A stretch of DNA of 64,000 nt, taken from NCBI GenBank assembly GCA_000727475.1, contig KL647298.1, positions 1,366,007 to 1,430,006 on the forward strand. Reading direction: 5' to 3'. The DNA comes from Sarcocystis neurona (Eukaryota; Apicomplexa; Conoidasida; Eucoccidiorida; Sarcocystidae). Shown piece by piece: positions 1-13,600 of this stretch. A program made the translations under genes and the position numbers. Below the pieces are notes generated by a model, which had not been told where the DNA came from, searched no databases, and was given only the letters and a program-made list of their open reading frames with translations. The first letter of the stretch is position 1. The number at the start of each line of letters is the position of its first letter.

Positions 1-460
1 AAGAGAGACAAGGGTATACGCCGACATAATAGATAGAAAACATATATATATATATATATATGTGTACAGATGTATTGACACTGTATAAATAAACAGGTAG
101 AAATAGATAGGTATACACACGCACACACATATATATATGTGTGTGTAGATACACACAGAGAGAGAGGGATACAGACATATAGACGTGGTAAAAGTGGAGA
201 CATATTGAGAGATGAATATGATTTCATATATTGACTATAGAGAGGAAGACTGAAGTGGTATAAATGTGTAGGTAAAGCTATATACATATATGCATATATA
301 GAGAGAGAAAGTGTCGTCGCAAATCTAGAGAGACGCAGCTAAACAGATATATAGAGAGACGGAGACAGATATATTGAAGCAAATGACTACATATATAAGT
401 TTCAGCAGATACAGGTGGCGACAGGTAGATTTTGGTCGATATACGGACGGATAGAAAGTT
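1..460. repeat. (TA)n and GAGA microsatellite DNA
   Basis: Alternating TA tracts (for example about 45-60 and 130-137) and GAGAGA runs with no open frame of note. This may be intron or 3' flank of the C11 peptidase gene. Confidence 0.7.
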
Positions 461-1059
461 TCAGGTGGGTAGACCGGCAGGGGGGTAGAAGAGAGAAGAA
501 GCGGCGGTCAAGCAGACGTCCGAACTTTGGCAGTTTCTCCAATAAAAAGATAAGCAGAAAGGTCTCAGAAAAGGCAGCAGCGTAGATTTACAGAAGAGAG
601 GGAAGTACAGCGGGACAAATAAATACGTCGATCGATGAAAAGGCCGCCGGGGGACCTCACTGGCAGGGCGGCAGAACTCCCGGCAGCCAGAAAGACGGCT
701 TTTATTCGGAGACATGCAGACAGACTGAAGACCACCAGCCACACAGAAGTGTCGCTGCGGCATACTCGTGCATATCCGTACTAAGCGAGAGGCCAAGAAG
801 TAGAAGAAAAATGAACTTTTCGAGGAGGAGACGGACGACGAAAAGGGGGGCGAATAGGGAGGCGAGACGCCAACGAAGGGACCGCAGCAAGAGACGGGGA
901 AAGTTGGGACCGCGCGTCAGAAGAGGCGGGCCAAAAGAAGGCGGAGTAGAAGTTTGTTCCCCAACAACACCTCCCGCATGCAAAGACGCTCCTGTCGAGA
1001 AGGGGATACTTCCACGCCAACGTGAATAGTCCCATTTCTCTCCTTTTCGCTATCTCTCT

Positions 1060-1600
1060 GTCTGCTTTATATACACATATATATGTGAGAGTGTGTAGGG
1101 GTGTATGTATATATTATATATGCGTGTGTATATATGCATGTGTGCAGACGGAAGGTCTTTTACAACGGAAAGAGACCATGCTGAGGGGGGAAGGAAGAAC
1201 AATGCGGCCGCAGGCTCTGTCAGCACTTCTCGAGAAGGTAGGGCACAGTACGCATGCTTCTCCCTACGCACACATATATATATATATATGTATGTAGAGG
1301 CGTGCGTCTTCTTATATATACGTATTTCTCTGTTTCCCATGCATGGCATTTTTAGCAGTTCCATTTGTGTGACTGTATCTCTCTACAGACGCAAACTGCT
1401 GATATATACTCCTGGGTAGACCTACACGTACTACACAAACATATATATACGTATAGATCTACATACATTTAGACAGACATACTACACACGTATATATGTA
1501 TATGAACATGTGCTTTAACCCTTTTTTAATGGAGCTACATTTTCGGATATCTACGTATACGTGTATGTATGTATGAGAGAGGAGGACAAGAAAAGACGAG
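1060..1600. repeat. TATATA/GTGT microsatellite cluster
   Basis: Runs of TATATATA and GTGTATAT around 1075-1140, 1270-1320 and 1440-1570. It follows the proposed donor of C11 exon 6 (1625) and is read as intron or 3' flank. Confidence 0.6.
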
Positions 1601-1625
1601 CTGACGGCGTCGCGCATATGTGTAC

Positions 1626-4600
1626 CTCTGAAGGCTAGGGCGAAGAGAGTACTTGCTGGCAGCAGGGCAGCGATCCCTAAACTCTGCGTTTCTCGTATTT
1701 GTTTTATATCTTCCGCCTGTTTTGCATCTGTCTTCTCTTCTCCCGGACTGCTGCCTGTTCTTCTGCAGAACGTTTCTGTCTTTTTCTCCCTTCTTTGCAG
1801 CAACAGCAAAGCAGCAGCGGCCGCCTCGAAGGAGTCACCCCGCCGCTGCGCGTCCGCAGCAGCAGCAGCAGCCGGGAGAGGAGGCCCAGGAGAAAGGACG
1901 GCTGCTGCTGTTTGCTGCCCGGTCCCCCTAGGGAGCGCCGGGGCAGAGGGAAAGCAGGTTCCTCCTCCGCGTCCCGCCACCACCTCCTTCACAAACGCCG
2001 AGTAGTGGGACTGAACCTCGTCAAAGTACCGACGACTCCAGGAGAAGACTCCGGCGGAGTTTTTGCACTGCAACTGCAGCAGCAGTCATCAGCCATCCGC
2101 ACAGAGCCGCCGTGGCAGCAAACGTCAGCAGCAGCAGCAGGTCAGCCAGCAGCAACAGCAGCAGCAGAAGAAAGGAAAACCACCACAAGGAAGCAGCGCA
2201 GCGCACACGCCGGCAGCCGCAACAGAGAGAAGAGTAGCAGCAGCAGCAGCACAGCAGCAGCAGCAGGAGAGCAGAGCAACAGTGGCAACGCAGTTGCCCA
2301 GGAGAGCGAAGGTGGTGGGCAGGGAACCGCAAGGGGATGGCGTGCAGCCCCGGTCGCTTGGGTCCACCGGCTGTGACGCCGATATTTCTGTCCCTGCTAT
2401 TCCCGCATGCAGACAGCCGGAAGAGAGACAGAGACGGCCAGGAGGTCCTTTCTCTGCCAGAAAAATGCCCTTTCTTGCAGCTGCTGCAGGATACACCGGA
2501 GCAACACGAACATCTTGCGCGGTGCTGGCCAGCAGACACACACACGGCACGCGTTAAAAATTCGTGCGCTGCTTCTCAGAGAGAGAGGGAGTCCTGCTGC
2601 CTGAACAGCGTCCCCATGCGGGACAGTGCGCCGCCTCTTCCCAGGTCCCTTCGGACGGCGAAACAAAAACTTAAAAGAGAAAGGAGAACAGCAGCAGTGC
2701 CAGGCCTTCGAACAAAAGTGCTTCCCAAGCTACGACTACCGTTCTGTCCTGCATGCAGATGAAAAAGATGGGGGTTGCGAGCAGCCGGCTTCGGTCTCTC
2801 ACGTCAGAGAGCGCGCCACTGCGACGGCAGGGTAGCGAGAACACTGCCGTCGACGTAAAAGTAGACACACATATCCGCATGTAAATACGCACGTATATGC
2901 ATGCATATAAACAGACGTTTCTCCTTTTTGTTCTTTTGTACGTTGGTGTATACACGCGTACATGTGCATGCGTGTGTATATACGTACATATGTGTGTATC
3001 AGAACGTGTGTATGTAACTTCTTTCTCTCTTTTCTACCTTTTAGATATACCTTTGTATGGCGAGACATAATATCTTCCTTTCTGCTTTCCATACAAATAT
3101 GTGTGTCTGTACGTCAATATATAGAGTTGTCATTTCTCTCTGGTGAATACATACAAACGTCTGTATGTAAATCTTTATATCTCTCTCTGTTCTCTGCTGT
3201 GTGTATGCGCATGCCATTCTCTCCTTATCCATAAATACACATATATGCGTAGGTGCATGCGGCACTCGAATTTCTGCTTTTCCCCTGCATGCGTATAGAG
3301 AGTCTGGATAGATACCTACGTATATATATATATATATATATATATACGCATGTGTATATATATATATATGTGTAGATTCATGTAGTGTGCGTACGTGGAT
3401 GCTCCTGCAAGCGTATAGAGAGTCTAGATATCTACCTACACCTATATATATATATATGCACATATACACATATATACATATGCATATATATATATATATG
3501 TAGAGAGAGAGATATATAGGTGCTTGGGGGACTCGAAATTTCCTCTTTTGTCTTTCCTTTGATTAGAGAGTCTGAATACGTGAACTTGCTTCTGTGAATA
3601 TCTGCATGCATGTGTTTTTCTCTCTAACGGCGGGGTGATCCTTTCCCACCGCCGGACGGGTGTGCAGGCGACCCTGTCCTGCAAGCGATAGCGGCTCATT
3701 AGAGCAGCCGAGGAGGGGAATAAAAACGACTGCCGTATTCTCTGCAGTCATGTGCGTTGGCTGCAGACAGGGTGCTGTCCTGTCCGCTTCGACGTCGTTA
3801 TCCTCTTCTCATAAACGTTCTCCTTCATTTTCGTCTACCTTAGATATATATATATATATGATAGGAGAGCTGCTAGCGAGGCCTGCGGAGTCGAACATAG
3901 GAGCAGGAAGTTCTCTCGAATAAAGGGGGGGACGAGGGAAGGGAGAGGGGAGGGGAGGGGGAAAAAATGAATGTTCTGCCCCTCATGCGTGTGGAATTTT
4001 CTTCTTTTTGCATGCCCATGAACAAGTGCCGTACGTTCTTCTCCCCGTTTTGTTGCATGCAGTTGCATGCCCTACGCTCTGTCCTCTTCTTCTTGGCATG
4101 CGCTCGGCAGATTTTTGCTCTACGTTGTTTTTCCTGCATGCGCAGTGAAGTCTCCTGATTGCGGACCGCTGATTTGCATGCGCTTGCTGGCCTTCTAGCG
4201 CCTTCTTTTCTCGCATGCACTAGCGCCTCTCTCTCGTGTTCGGTCCAAAACTTGCCGTCCCTGTGTTGCGGGCGAATTCGCTTCTGTGTGCAGTTTTTGC
4301 TGCGTAGGATGTGTCCCTCTGCGCTCTGGCCCACGCCAGCTGTTTAACTTTGCATGCGCTTCGTGACTGCATGCCCGCGCCTACCTCGGCAGTGGGGTCG
4401 GGAAAAAAAATGCTGACGCCGGCATAGCGTCCCTTGCTGTCGTCCTTCACCTCCATTACTACAAACTCCCGCAGAAGTCGCAACAGCTCCCGCACTTTCT
4501 CTTCTAACGCCGCAGCAGTCATGGTCGATAGTCTCATCTTGAATTTCTCCTGCTCTTCCTTCTCCTTCTCTTCTTTCTCCGTCTCTTCCTCCTTGTCTTG

Positions 4601-7600
4601 CAGCGGCCGCTGCTGCAGCAGCACTTCAGTGAAAAGTACGTCACGCACGGGTTTCTCTGCAGATGTTTGCGGTGTCGGAGAAGAAGCCGCAGCAGGCAGA
4701 AAAAATTGCTCGTCTTCCCGGAACGAAGCCTCAGCATCACTTTTCCCAAATTCCTCGCTCCAGCTGCCGCTGCTGCTGCCCTTCGTGCCGTAAGTGACTG
4801 AGAAAGTGCTGTTGGCGTCCTTGTTGCTGATGTTGCCGCGGCTGCTGCTGTTGTCGCTGAGGCTCCTGCTGGTGTCGCTGCGGCTGCCGCTGGTGTTGCT
4901 GCGGTTGCTCCTGCTGTTGCTGCGGCCGCTGCTGTTGTTGCTGCGGCTGCCGCTGCTGTTGTTGCTGCGGCTGCCGCTGCTGTTGTTGCTGCGGCTGCCG
5001 CTGCTGCTGCTGCTGTCACCACTTCTTCCGCCGCTACTGCTGCTGCTGGTGGTGCCGCCACCGCCGCTGCTGCTGCCGCTGCTCCCCCTCCTGCTGCTGT
5101 AGGAGCGCGTGCCTTCGGCGAGGAGTCGTAGGAGATGCAGCAGGAAGTCCGTTAAGTCGAAGCAAGAGCAAAGGCCTATCAAATCGCAGCCTTTTACTCT
5201 GAAGCTCGAGGAGATGGCGCGGTTAACAGCAGCAGCAATCGAGCTTCCACCGCAGGCAAGTAAATGCTGCAGATACAAGCACATGCAAAAAAGCACGGCA
5301 CTGCCGGACGCCCGCTGCTTCCGACAAGAGCAACACTGAGTGAAGAGGAGGAGCTTCTCCCCACGAGCGACGAAGAGGCAGTATCAGAAGAGGTGGCCGT
5401 TTCCCACTTCAAGAAGAAAACCCCTTGCAGCCACACATACATAAATGCGTGCGTGCGGGTTACGCAAGCATGCATGTAAAGAGCTGGAAACAAAGCAGAG
5501 AACCCACGCCCGAATATTTGTAGGTCAACAAGCAGCGAGAGAGAGCCCGCGCTGGGGGTAGAAGCGCAGCCCAGGGAGAACTGGAAAACGGCCCCTTCAC
5601 GTGGATTTCCCTTTTCTTTTCTGTTTTCCTCTTCTGGGCGTTCTGTGCCACAAATCTCTTGCTGGCTGGTGGGCCACTCCTCCCTCTTTTCTGTCGACAC
5701 GCACTTTTTAGCTGCAAGTCGTTCTCATTGCAGCCAGCTGTCTGCATGCGTCCTCCCGAGCAAAAGAGAGAAGAGAGGAGGGCGAAGACTGACGCATGCA
5801 GTGACGAGGCAGACGAGGAAAGGAAAGGAGACAACTACGCACCTATTCGTCGACACACCTGGCATGCATGCCCGCATGGAAAGGGAAACCTACATAAAAG
5901 AATTCTTTCTTCCATAGGAGTGTCCACATATACCCTCGTCATGCTTCTACGCTTGTATATTCACATATATATATATATATGTAGATACATAGAGAAGAGC
6001 TTACAAGTGTGTATCTATGTAAAGCTAAAGAGAAGAAGGTAGAAGACCAAGTATACATATATATATATATATGTATGTGTAGATAGATGGATAGATCGAG
6101 ACAAGATGTGCAGACGTAGACACGTAGACTGTATAGATACTTGCAAACAGCAGGCTGATATGAAAAAGGTATGTGTATACATGTGTGTACACATATACAT
6201 GTATATAGGGAAAGTGAGAGAGGGATATACGGAGAGAGGCTGGCTTGGTGGGGGGTGGGCCTGGCTGGGTAAAAGAGATACGCAAAAGAACATGAGCAAA
6301 TTTTTTCTGTCTGTATTTGCATCTGTGTTTCCCTCTGTATCATTCTGTCTCTCTTCCTCTGCTGCAACCTGCTGTTTGCAGGCCGCAAGGGAAGTTTGTC
6401 GTTTTCTGCAGGAAGGAGAGGGACCCACGGACTTTTTTCCACGTGGACGCGCGACGCACACCTGCAGAAGAGTGCTGCTGCTGCATCTCTCTTATCCTTC
6501 CAAGTTGTGAAACGAAACTAGAGAGAGGAGCAGCAGATGCAGCAGAGGCGCCGGGCAATGCGAAGGCGAAGAAGAAGAAGTTTTATTCGGTGAAGGAGAC
6601 GAGACGGAGACAGCGAGACAGACGGGCGTCTCGCACAGAAAGAGATGTTCTGCGGAGAAAGTTTCCGGACAGAGAGGGCGAGGGATACGAATTCAAAGAA
6701 GTGAAGAGAAGTTCGAAGAGAGGAAGGTCTGCTGCAGAGAAAAGTTCTTCAGAGAGAAAAGACACGGGGCAAAAAGTGAGGGAGAGACACAGCGCTCGAG
6801 ACAGAAGTCAACTGACGGGAAGACAAAGGGGATGATGATAGAGACAACTTGAAAGAAGGGAGGAGCCATTTTGTGGAGAATATCCGAAGGGGTATACCCG
6901 CGTTCCTCTTCTGCAAGGCACGCTCTTCTCTGTCGCCCCTGTTGCTGACTGCGAAGGTCGGGGGCGTGCCCTGCTGCTGCTGCTGTCTCTTTGCTGCTAC
7001 GCGTGCGTCTCTGCTGTTGCTGCGGCCGGTTCTTCGCTTTTCTCTGTTGCTGTCCCTTGAGAAAAGTCTTCGCCCGTCACGGCCCTCGACCCTTTCTCGC
7101 TTCTCTGCTGCTCCCGCTAGGCTGACTGCAGATGCTTCTGTTCCTTTTGCTGATGCGTTTCTGCTGCGGTCCCTCTTCCTCCTGCTGCTGCTTCGCGTGT
7201 GGCTGTCTTTCTGCTGGGATTTCTGCTCCTCTTTCCGCCTCTTTGGTTCCTCTCTTTCTGCTGCTGCAGAGAGCAGCCGACCTCCCTGTCTCTCCTTCCG
7301 CTGCAGCAGTCTCTTTTCCCCCCACTTCTACGACGGCCGCCCTCGCAAAGGAGTTGCTGGAGAAGCTGCCCCTGCTGCGTCGCTTCTTCGAACTGCGCGC
7401 GCGCTCCTCGTTCTCCCGCTGTTGTTGCTCCTGCTCTTTCAATTTCGTCTCCGCTTCCTGCTACTTTGTCTCCTCCTGCTGCTGCCGTCGTCACTCGAGC
7501 TGCTCCTCCTCGCCGTACAGCCTTGCTGCTGCTGTCGGCGCTGTTTCTGCTTCTTCTACTGCTGCTGTTGCTGCTGTTAGTCTTCTTTTCTCGAGTATTC

Positions 7601-10600
7601 AAGTCTCCTTTCTGCTCCTACTGCTGCATCCTTGTTTGTTGCTGTTGCTGCTGCGGCCCTCCCCTTTTATTCCCTCCGCTGCTTTTTGTTGCTGCTTCCT
7701 CGTCTACTGCTGCTCCTACTGCTGCACTTCTCCTTCCCAGTGTCTTTCCTCGTTTCATTTGATGCTGCTGCTGCTCACTCCCTTACAACTGCTGCCACTG
7801 TTGCACCTCTTCTTCTTCTCCTCCTCTTTCTCCCCCCTTTGCACGTGCTGCTGCTGTTTCTATCTCTGCTGCTGCTGCTGTGCTTCAGTTCTTCTGCTTC
7901 TCCTCGCTTTTCCTGCTGCCGCTCTCTTCTCCCCAGGAGTGCTGGTGCCTTCTGCTTCCTGTGCTTCTTCGGATGCTGGTGCCTTCTCTTCTTCTTCTTC
8001 TTTTATTCATCCTGTCCTTCTTCTTGTGGCTGGCGTTGTGTCGCCTACCTCCAGCAGCTTTTCAAACTTGTACTTGAAGGCGAGGAATTTCTTCGTTTCG
8101 ACGAGCGCAAGAGTAAGAGCTGCAGCGGACGGCTGATGCAGCGCGTAGGCAGCAATAAACCGCGACGCATACTCGTATGCCGTTGCATGTCTGTGCTGCT
8201 CTTTCCCTTTTCCTTCCTTCACAAGCGTTGTTGGGTCCGTGAGTCTGCATGCAGCCGAAAATGCATGTAAATACAAACACACACCCACGTCCCCACGAAA
8301 GACAGCAGGTCTCCTTTTCTTTTCTCCCCTCTTTCTGACCCTTCCCCTTTCTCTCTACATTTGCCTCCTCCTCTCTGTCTCGTCTCTTCTGTAAATATAT
8401 GCACGCATAGTTTGCATGCGGCGACGTGAAGCAGACATGTGGAGAGCCCCGCACACGGAGGAAGAGAGAGAAGAACTCCACACACGCGTATATCTGTATA
8501 TGCATGTATTAGTGTAATGTCTATATGTATACTGCGTATGTTTGTACGAATACAGCAGTTGGCTACACGTACCTGTATATATAAATCTGTACCCGTCTCT
8601 GTGTTACCCGATACACAGATATATATGGATAGAGATAGAGAGAGAGGAAGGAAGACAGCTATATATATATCTGTATATACATATGTGTGCGGATTTGTTG
8701 CCAAATATTTAGGGAGCCAAACACCGCCATGTATATATATATATATGGAGAGAGGGAGAGAGAGGGACAGGTGGAGAGAAAGGCACGGAGGGAGGAAGAG
8801 AAAGCTACATATATATATATATATGCATATAGATATTTGCATAGAGGGGTATATGTGGATTGGTCGCCATATATTTATGAAGGCACATACTTCAGATGTA
8901 TATACATATATACACAAAGAAAGAAAGAGAGAGAGAGGGAGAAATTCATATATATATATATGTACATGTATACGTCGATTTATCGGTATATACTTGCGGA
9001 GCCGCATACTTCTAGATATATGTATATACATGTATATATATAGAGAGAAAGCTCTACACATATATATATATATGGATATATCGGTATATACGTATAAATA
9101 TGTATACGTAGGCGCTTTTGTATGGAGGCTGACAGATTTTGAATAGGGCGTATATGGTGGAGAATCAGCAAGGAGAGACAAGGGGGATCCCTGCCAAGGA
9201 CGTGCCGCATGCATCTGCTGCTTCCTACGTGTTGAACTTTCTGCAGGAAAAGTGAGTCGTGGAGGCTGCTTTTTCCTCTGAAACGCAGCGGACAACAAAT
9301 TTTGTTAAAGCACGTCATCAAACTCGACAACATTCCACCTTCCCTTCCCTTTCTTGCTCCCGTACATGCGTCCACGCACAAACGTCCACACACACGCACG
9401 GGCATTCGGGCTTCTGCAGATGCATATATGTACGCATATATACACATATATATACAGCGGGAAAGAGAGGGAGATACGCGAAAAATATGTGTACTAGTAT
9501 TTCTATCGGAGGGAATCTAGGTGTGATTCTTTATCTGCAGTGACACGTACATCTCCTCACAAACATAAAGCTAGGTCGACGACGTCTACACGTGGCAGGC
9601 CACCAACAGGTGCGTCTGTGGCTGCTTCTCCGGATTCTTCTTTTCAAACAAAGTTCTCTGGCAGTAACACAGAGTCCCAAACACGTCTTTCTACACTTTA
9701 TGAAAAATATATATATATGTGTTTGTATAAAAGTTTACATATATGCATATGTGTGTGTGTGTGCTTCTTGCGGTAGTTGGCTTCCTCTGCATGCGTCAAC
9801 ATGTGCCTATCGTTAGGCCTGTCTTACTTACTTGTGTGTGTGCCTATAAATATATATATGTAGATATTGTGTGTCCGCATGCTTGTGTATATGGATTAGT
9901 ATGGATCCCTCTATGTGTACTGGCATTTCTACTCGTTCGTGTGCATATCTATACGCTCTCGACTATGAGTCTAGGCACTCATACATGTATATAGGTGTGC
10001 GTGCGGCGTGTCTTTGTGTAGACACGAGATTCTGCTTGAACTGTCGTGGGCGCGCGAGCATATGGGCAGCAAAAGACGCACCGAAGGGTTGCTTTGCTGA
10101 TGTCTTTGTCTCTGCTGCAGCGGTTTTCCTACGCCGCCCCAGTGACCGCAGCAGCAGAGAGAAGAGCAGCGGTCGCAGACGCATGCGACGACAGGTGTTT
10201 TCGCGCTGTCGCAGAATCTCCCAGCACAGACAAGTCCACACGTGTTTGCTGAAGCTTTTTCTCTTCGTCTCTTCCCTCGGCTTCTTCTCTTCTCTCTCTC
10301 CCTGTCTCACTTTTGTGGCAATCTGCCTACATGCCGCACCTGTAGTTCCAGCCGTGGGCTGGCTCGTTTTCTTCGCTAGCCAGGACAAAGTGCGTGTACG
10401 GAGCAACGGCAGCCAAGACGTCGAACGTAGACATCAAGCAAGCGTCAAAGCCGAGCAGGCTTAATTTGAAAGAAGCGTCCGCTGCTCCTCTCCTGCTTCC
10501 CCGCAAGCCCCTGTACACGAGTTCACCCAGGCGGCAGCAACAGCAATCACAGCAGCAAGTGACCAGCAGCAGCAGCAGCAAAAACAGGGACCGCTCGACA

Positions 10601-13600
10601 GCGGCGCAGTGAGCGGCACGTCGGGCCGCAGCAACAACAGCAGCAACTGCTCTGCAGCCGTACGGTGGGAGAAACGACAGGGTAGCAGCAACAACAGCAG
10701 CAGCAGACGGGGCTCACCGCCAGTCGGCGTCTACCGCAATAACAGCAGCAGCAGCGGACGCGGAAGCAGCAGCAGCAGCGGGACCAGCTCGCGTTTGATG
10801 CCTGCTCTGCTCAAGTTGTACAGGTGCCTATGCGACGGCTTTTTCCTATTCACAGGCGTTCCTTTTTTCCCAGCAGTGACCAACACTCGTGCATGTCGAC
10901 ACCCCACTCGAGCGCGCGCACACGTTGCAGAGGGAGAGAAAGAGAGGCATGGGGAGCCTAAAAGAGATAGAGTAAGACTACATATATATATATATACGCA
11001 TACATACGTAGAGGTAGAACCGCAGAACGAGAGAGGGGCCAAAACAGAGAGAGAAGAAAACAAAAAGAAAAAAACATATACACGCGTATATGTGTATATA
11101 TGCAGAGAGAGACACGAAGAGAGAGAGAGGGAGATAGAGAGAGAAAGGAAGACAAAAAGTATACATGCATACATACATATATATGTGTATAGATATATGT
11201 ACATACATACGTAGAGAGAGAGACAGAGAGAGGCAAAACATATACATATATATATATATGTATGTATATATATATATATATACCCAGAGAGAGAGCGAGG
11301 CAGAGAGAGAGAGAAAAATATATATATACGTATATACGTAATGAGACAACGAAGCAGGAAGGGGCAGCAGTACAAGTGGTTGTTTAGCGGTGTGCGCTGG
11401 GGCAGCAAGAGAAGTCCCCGCCGTACGTAGGGACGTATAGGTCCATACATTTTCGCATGCATACGTCCGTACAGAGGCATGCACACAGGCAGAAATTCTA
11501 CAACTACGTTGACCCCAATGTGGGCCCTGTCGCCCGTGGGGTTCTGCTGCTACGACTCCTCAAAAGTTGCCGAACATCCGTGTGTCTCTCTCTATATATA
11601 TCTCTCCGGATCTCTCTCTCTACGTATGTATATATATATATGGGTGGATATCTCTTTGTGTCCCTCTCTCTACGATTATAATTATGTAAATATATGTGAA
11701 TACATCTTTTCTCTATCTCCCTCTCTCTCTGCGCCCCTCCCTTTCTGTATATACACGTATATATATATGTGTGTATTTCCTTGTCTCTCTACCCTGCATG
11801 CAAACACACGCAGATAGCACGCTGAAATTCTTCGATCGAGACAATAAAAGAGGAAGTGCAGAAGTCCACCTTTTTCACGTCTGAATTAAAATGCCGTCTT
11901 TCACTCGAGGCACTCATGCGCAGCACAGCGATAAACACACCCCGACGCATGTGTACATATATGCATACACATACACATATATACATATATGTATATATAC
12001 AGAAAAGGTAAAGACATCTACACCCCCACACACATACATAAAAACGTACACATACACATCACATATATATACATGTAGTTATTTACAGAAGAAAGGAAGA
12101 AATCTTCACCTCTACAGATATACATCTATAAAGACATATACAGAAAAGATACAGAAATCTACAACCCTACACACGTACATATACACATTCACATATACGT
12201 AGACACATACACATGTACATACATACATACACATGTGCATATATACATACACATCTACATATATATATATATACGTATAAAGAAAAGGTACACAAATTTA
12301 CACCCCTACAAACATATATATACACATATGTATATACATATATGGAGAGAGAGAGAAGAAGCAGAAATCCACACCTCTTAGTCTGTGTGGATTGAAGATA
12401 TACTTTTCCCCTCAAAGCACAAACGCACAGACAGACATACACACGTGTACATTCACATATATTTATATATATATGTATAAATGTGCACCTGTGAGATATA
12501 TATATATATATATGTATATACGTACGGATGCGTATGTATGTATGTATGCATTTTCTCGTGTTTTCATATGTGTGAGTAGTTTCATGTTTGAAAATCCTGT
12601 ACGGACGTGCAGAGGTATATGTGCGTCTATACGCTTGTGTTTGCACTAGACTGCGCCTCCCGCAGTGACTTTTGTAGGTCTCTTGTTTCTGCTTCTTCTG
12701 CTGTGCCGAGTCCGTGTCTCCTGTCTCTGTTCTTTTCTCTCTTTTCCTCTCTAGCGAGGCGCGCGGCCTACTTCTCCAGGGCCTCGGCGACATGCCGCAG
12801 CGGCATCGGGGCCCCACGGCTGCTGCTGCTGCTGTCTCTGCCAAAACCGAGCCACGCGCTGCCGTGGTCCCATAGCGTCAAGGCGTAGTGAGCAGCAGGG
12901 AACTTGTCAATAGTGCGCTGCAGGGCAGCAGCAAGAACTTCTTTTGACGTCGCGTCTACCTGCGGCGTTGCAGCAGCGCAGCGAAAAAGCAAAACCGAGT
13001 GGGCAGGTGGACAAGGCTCTGTCGAAAGGAACGACGGCAGAGCAGAAAAGCAGAATCCGGTGAAGCGGGTCATACGTAGAAGATCTTCACAGAAGTCCGT
13101 CTGGGACGGAGAGAGAGAGCAAAGAGAGAGAAAAGGAGGGATAGGGAGATGTGGCACGCAAACGAGGCGGTTTGTATTCTCCTTCTCGGTGAAGAAGACA
13201 AGTGGAGGACAGGTGTGGAGAACAAAGAAGGAGAGGAAGCTTACCAGGAAGAAGAAAAGGAAGAAAGTGCAAAATAGGCGAAAAGGAGAAGAAGAAGGAG
13301 GGGAGTAGGGGAGCAAGAAAGGAGAAAGAAGGGAAATCAGGCAAACAGGGAGACCCACCTCGGATCGGAACGCACAACTTCGAAGCGGAGGAAAAAGACT
13401 GAGAAGGAAGGATATAGAAGGGAAGGGGGTGGGGACGAAATGAGAGAGTAAAAGAGGGAGGAGCAAAACCCCTTGGTAAGGCGCAAAGCAAACGTATCAG
13501 AGGCTGCTCTGCAAAGGAGAGACTGCAGCTGAGAAAGGAGAGCAGAAGGAGGTTAACGGAAAAGTGCCTTGTTGGTGACTGACTCTTCGATAGAGAAAAA

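Noticed and set aside
7132..8136. 334-codon plus-strand frame rich in Leu, Cys and Ser
   Set aside because: Product of CTG and CT repeats that contain no stops. It runs antisense over C11 intron 4 and exon 4.
12768..13466. 232-codon minus-strand frame taken as one gene
   Set aside because: Only the last 188 bases before the donor at 12771 are the C11 WDHG exon. The rest is pyrimidine-rich intron read as Phe/Leu/Ser.
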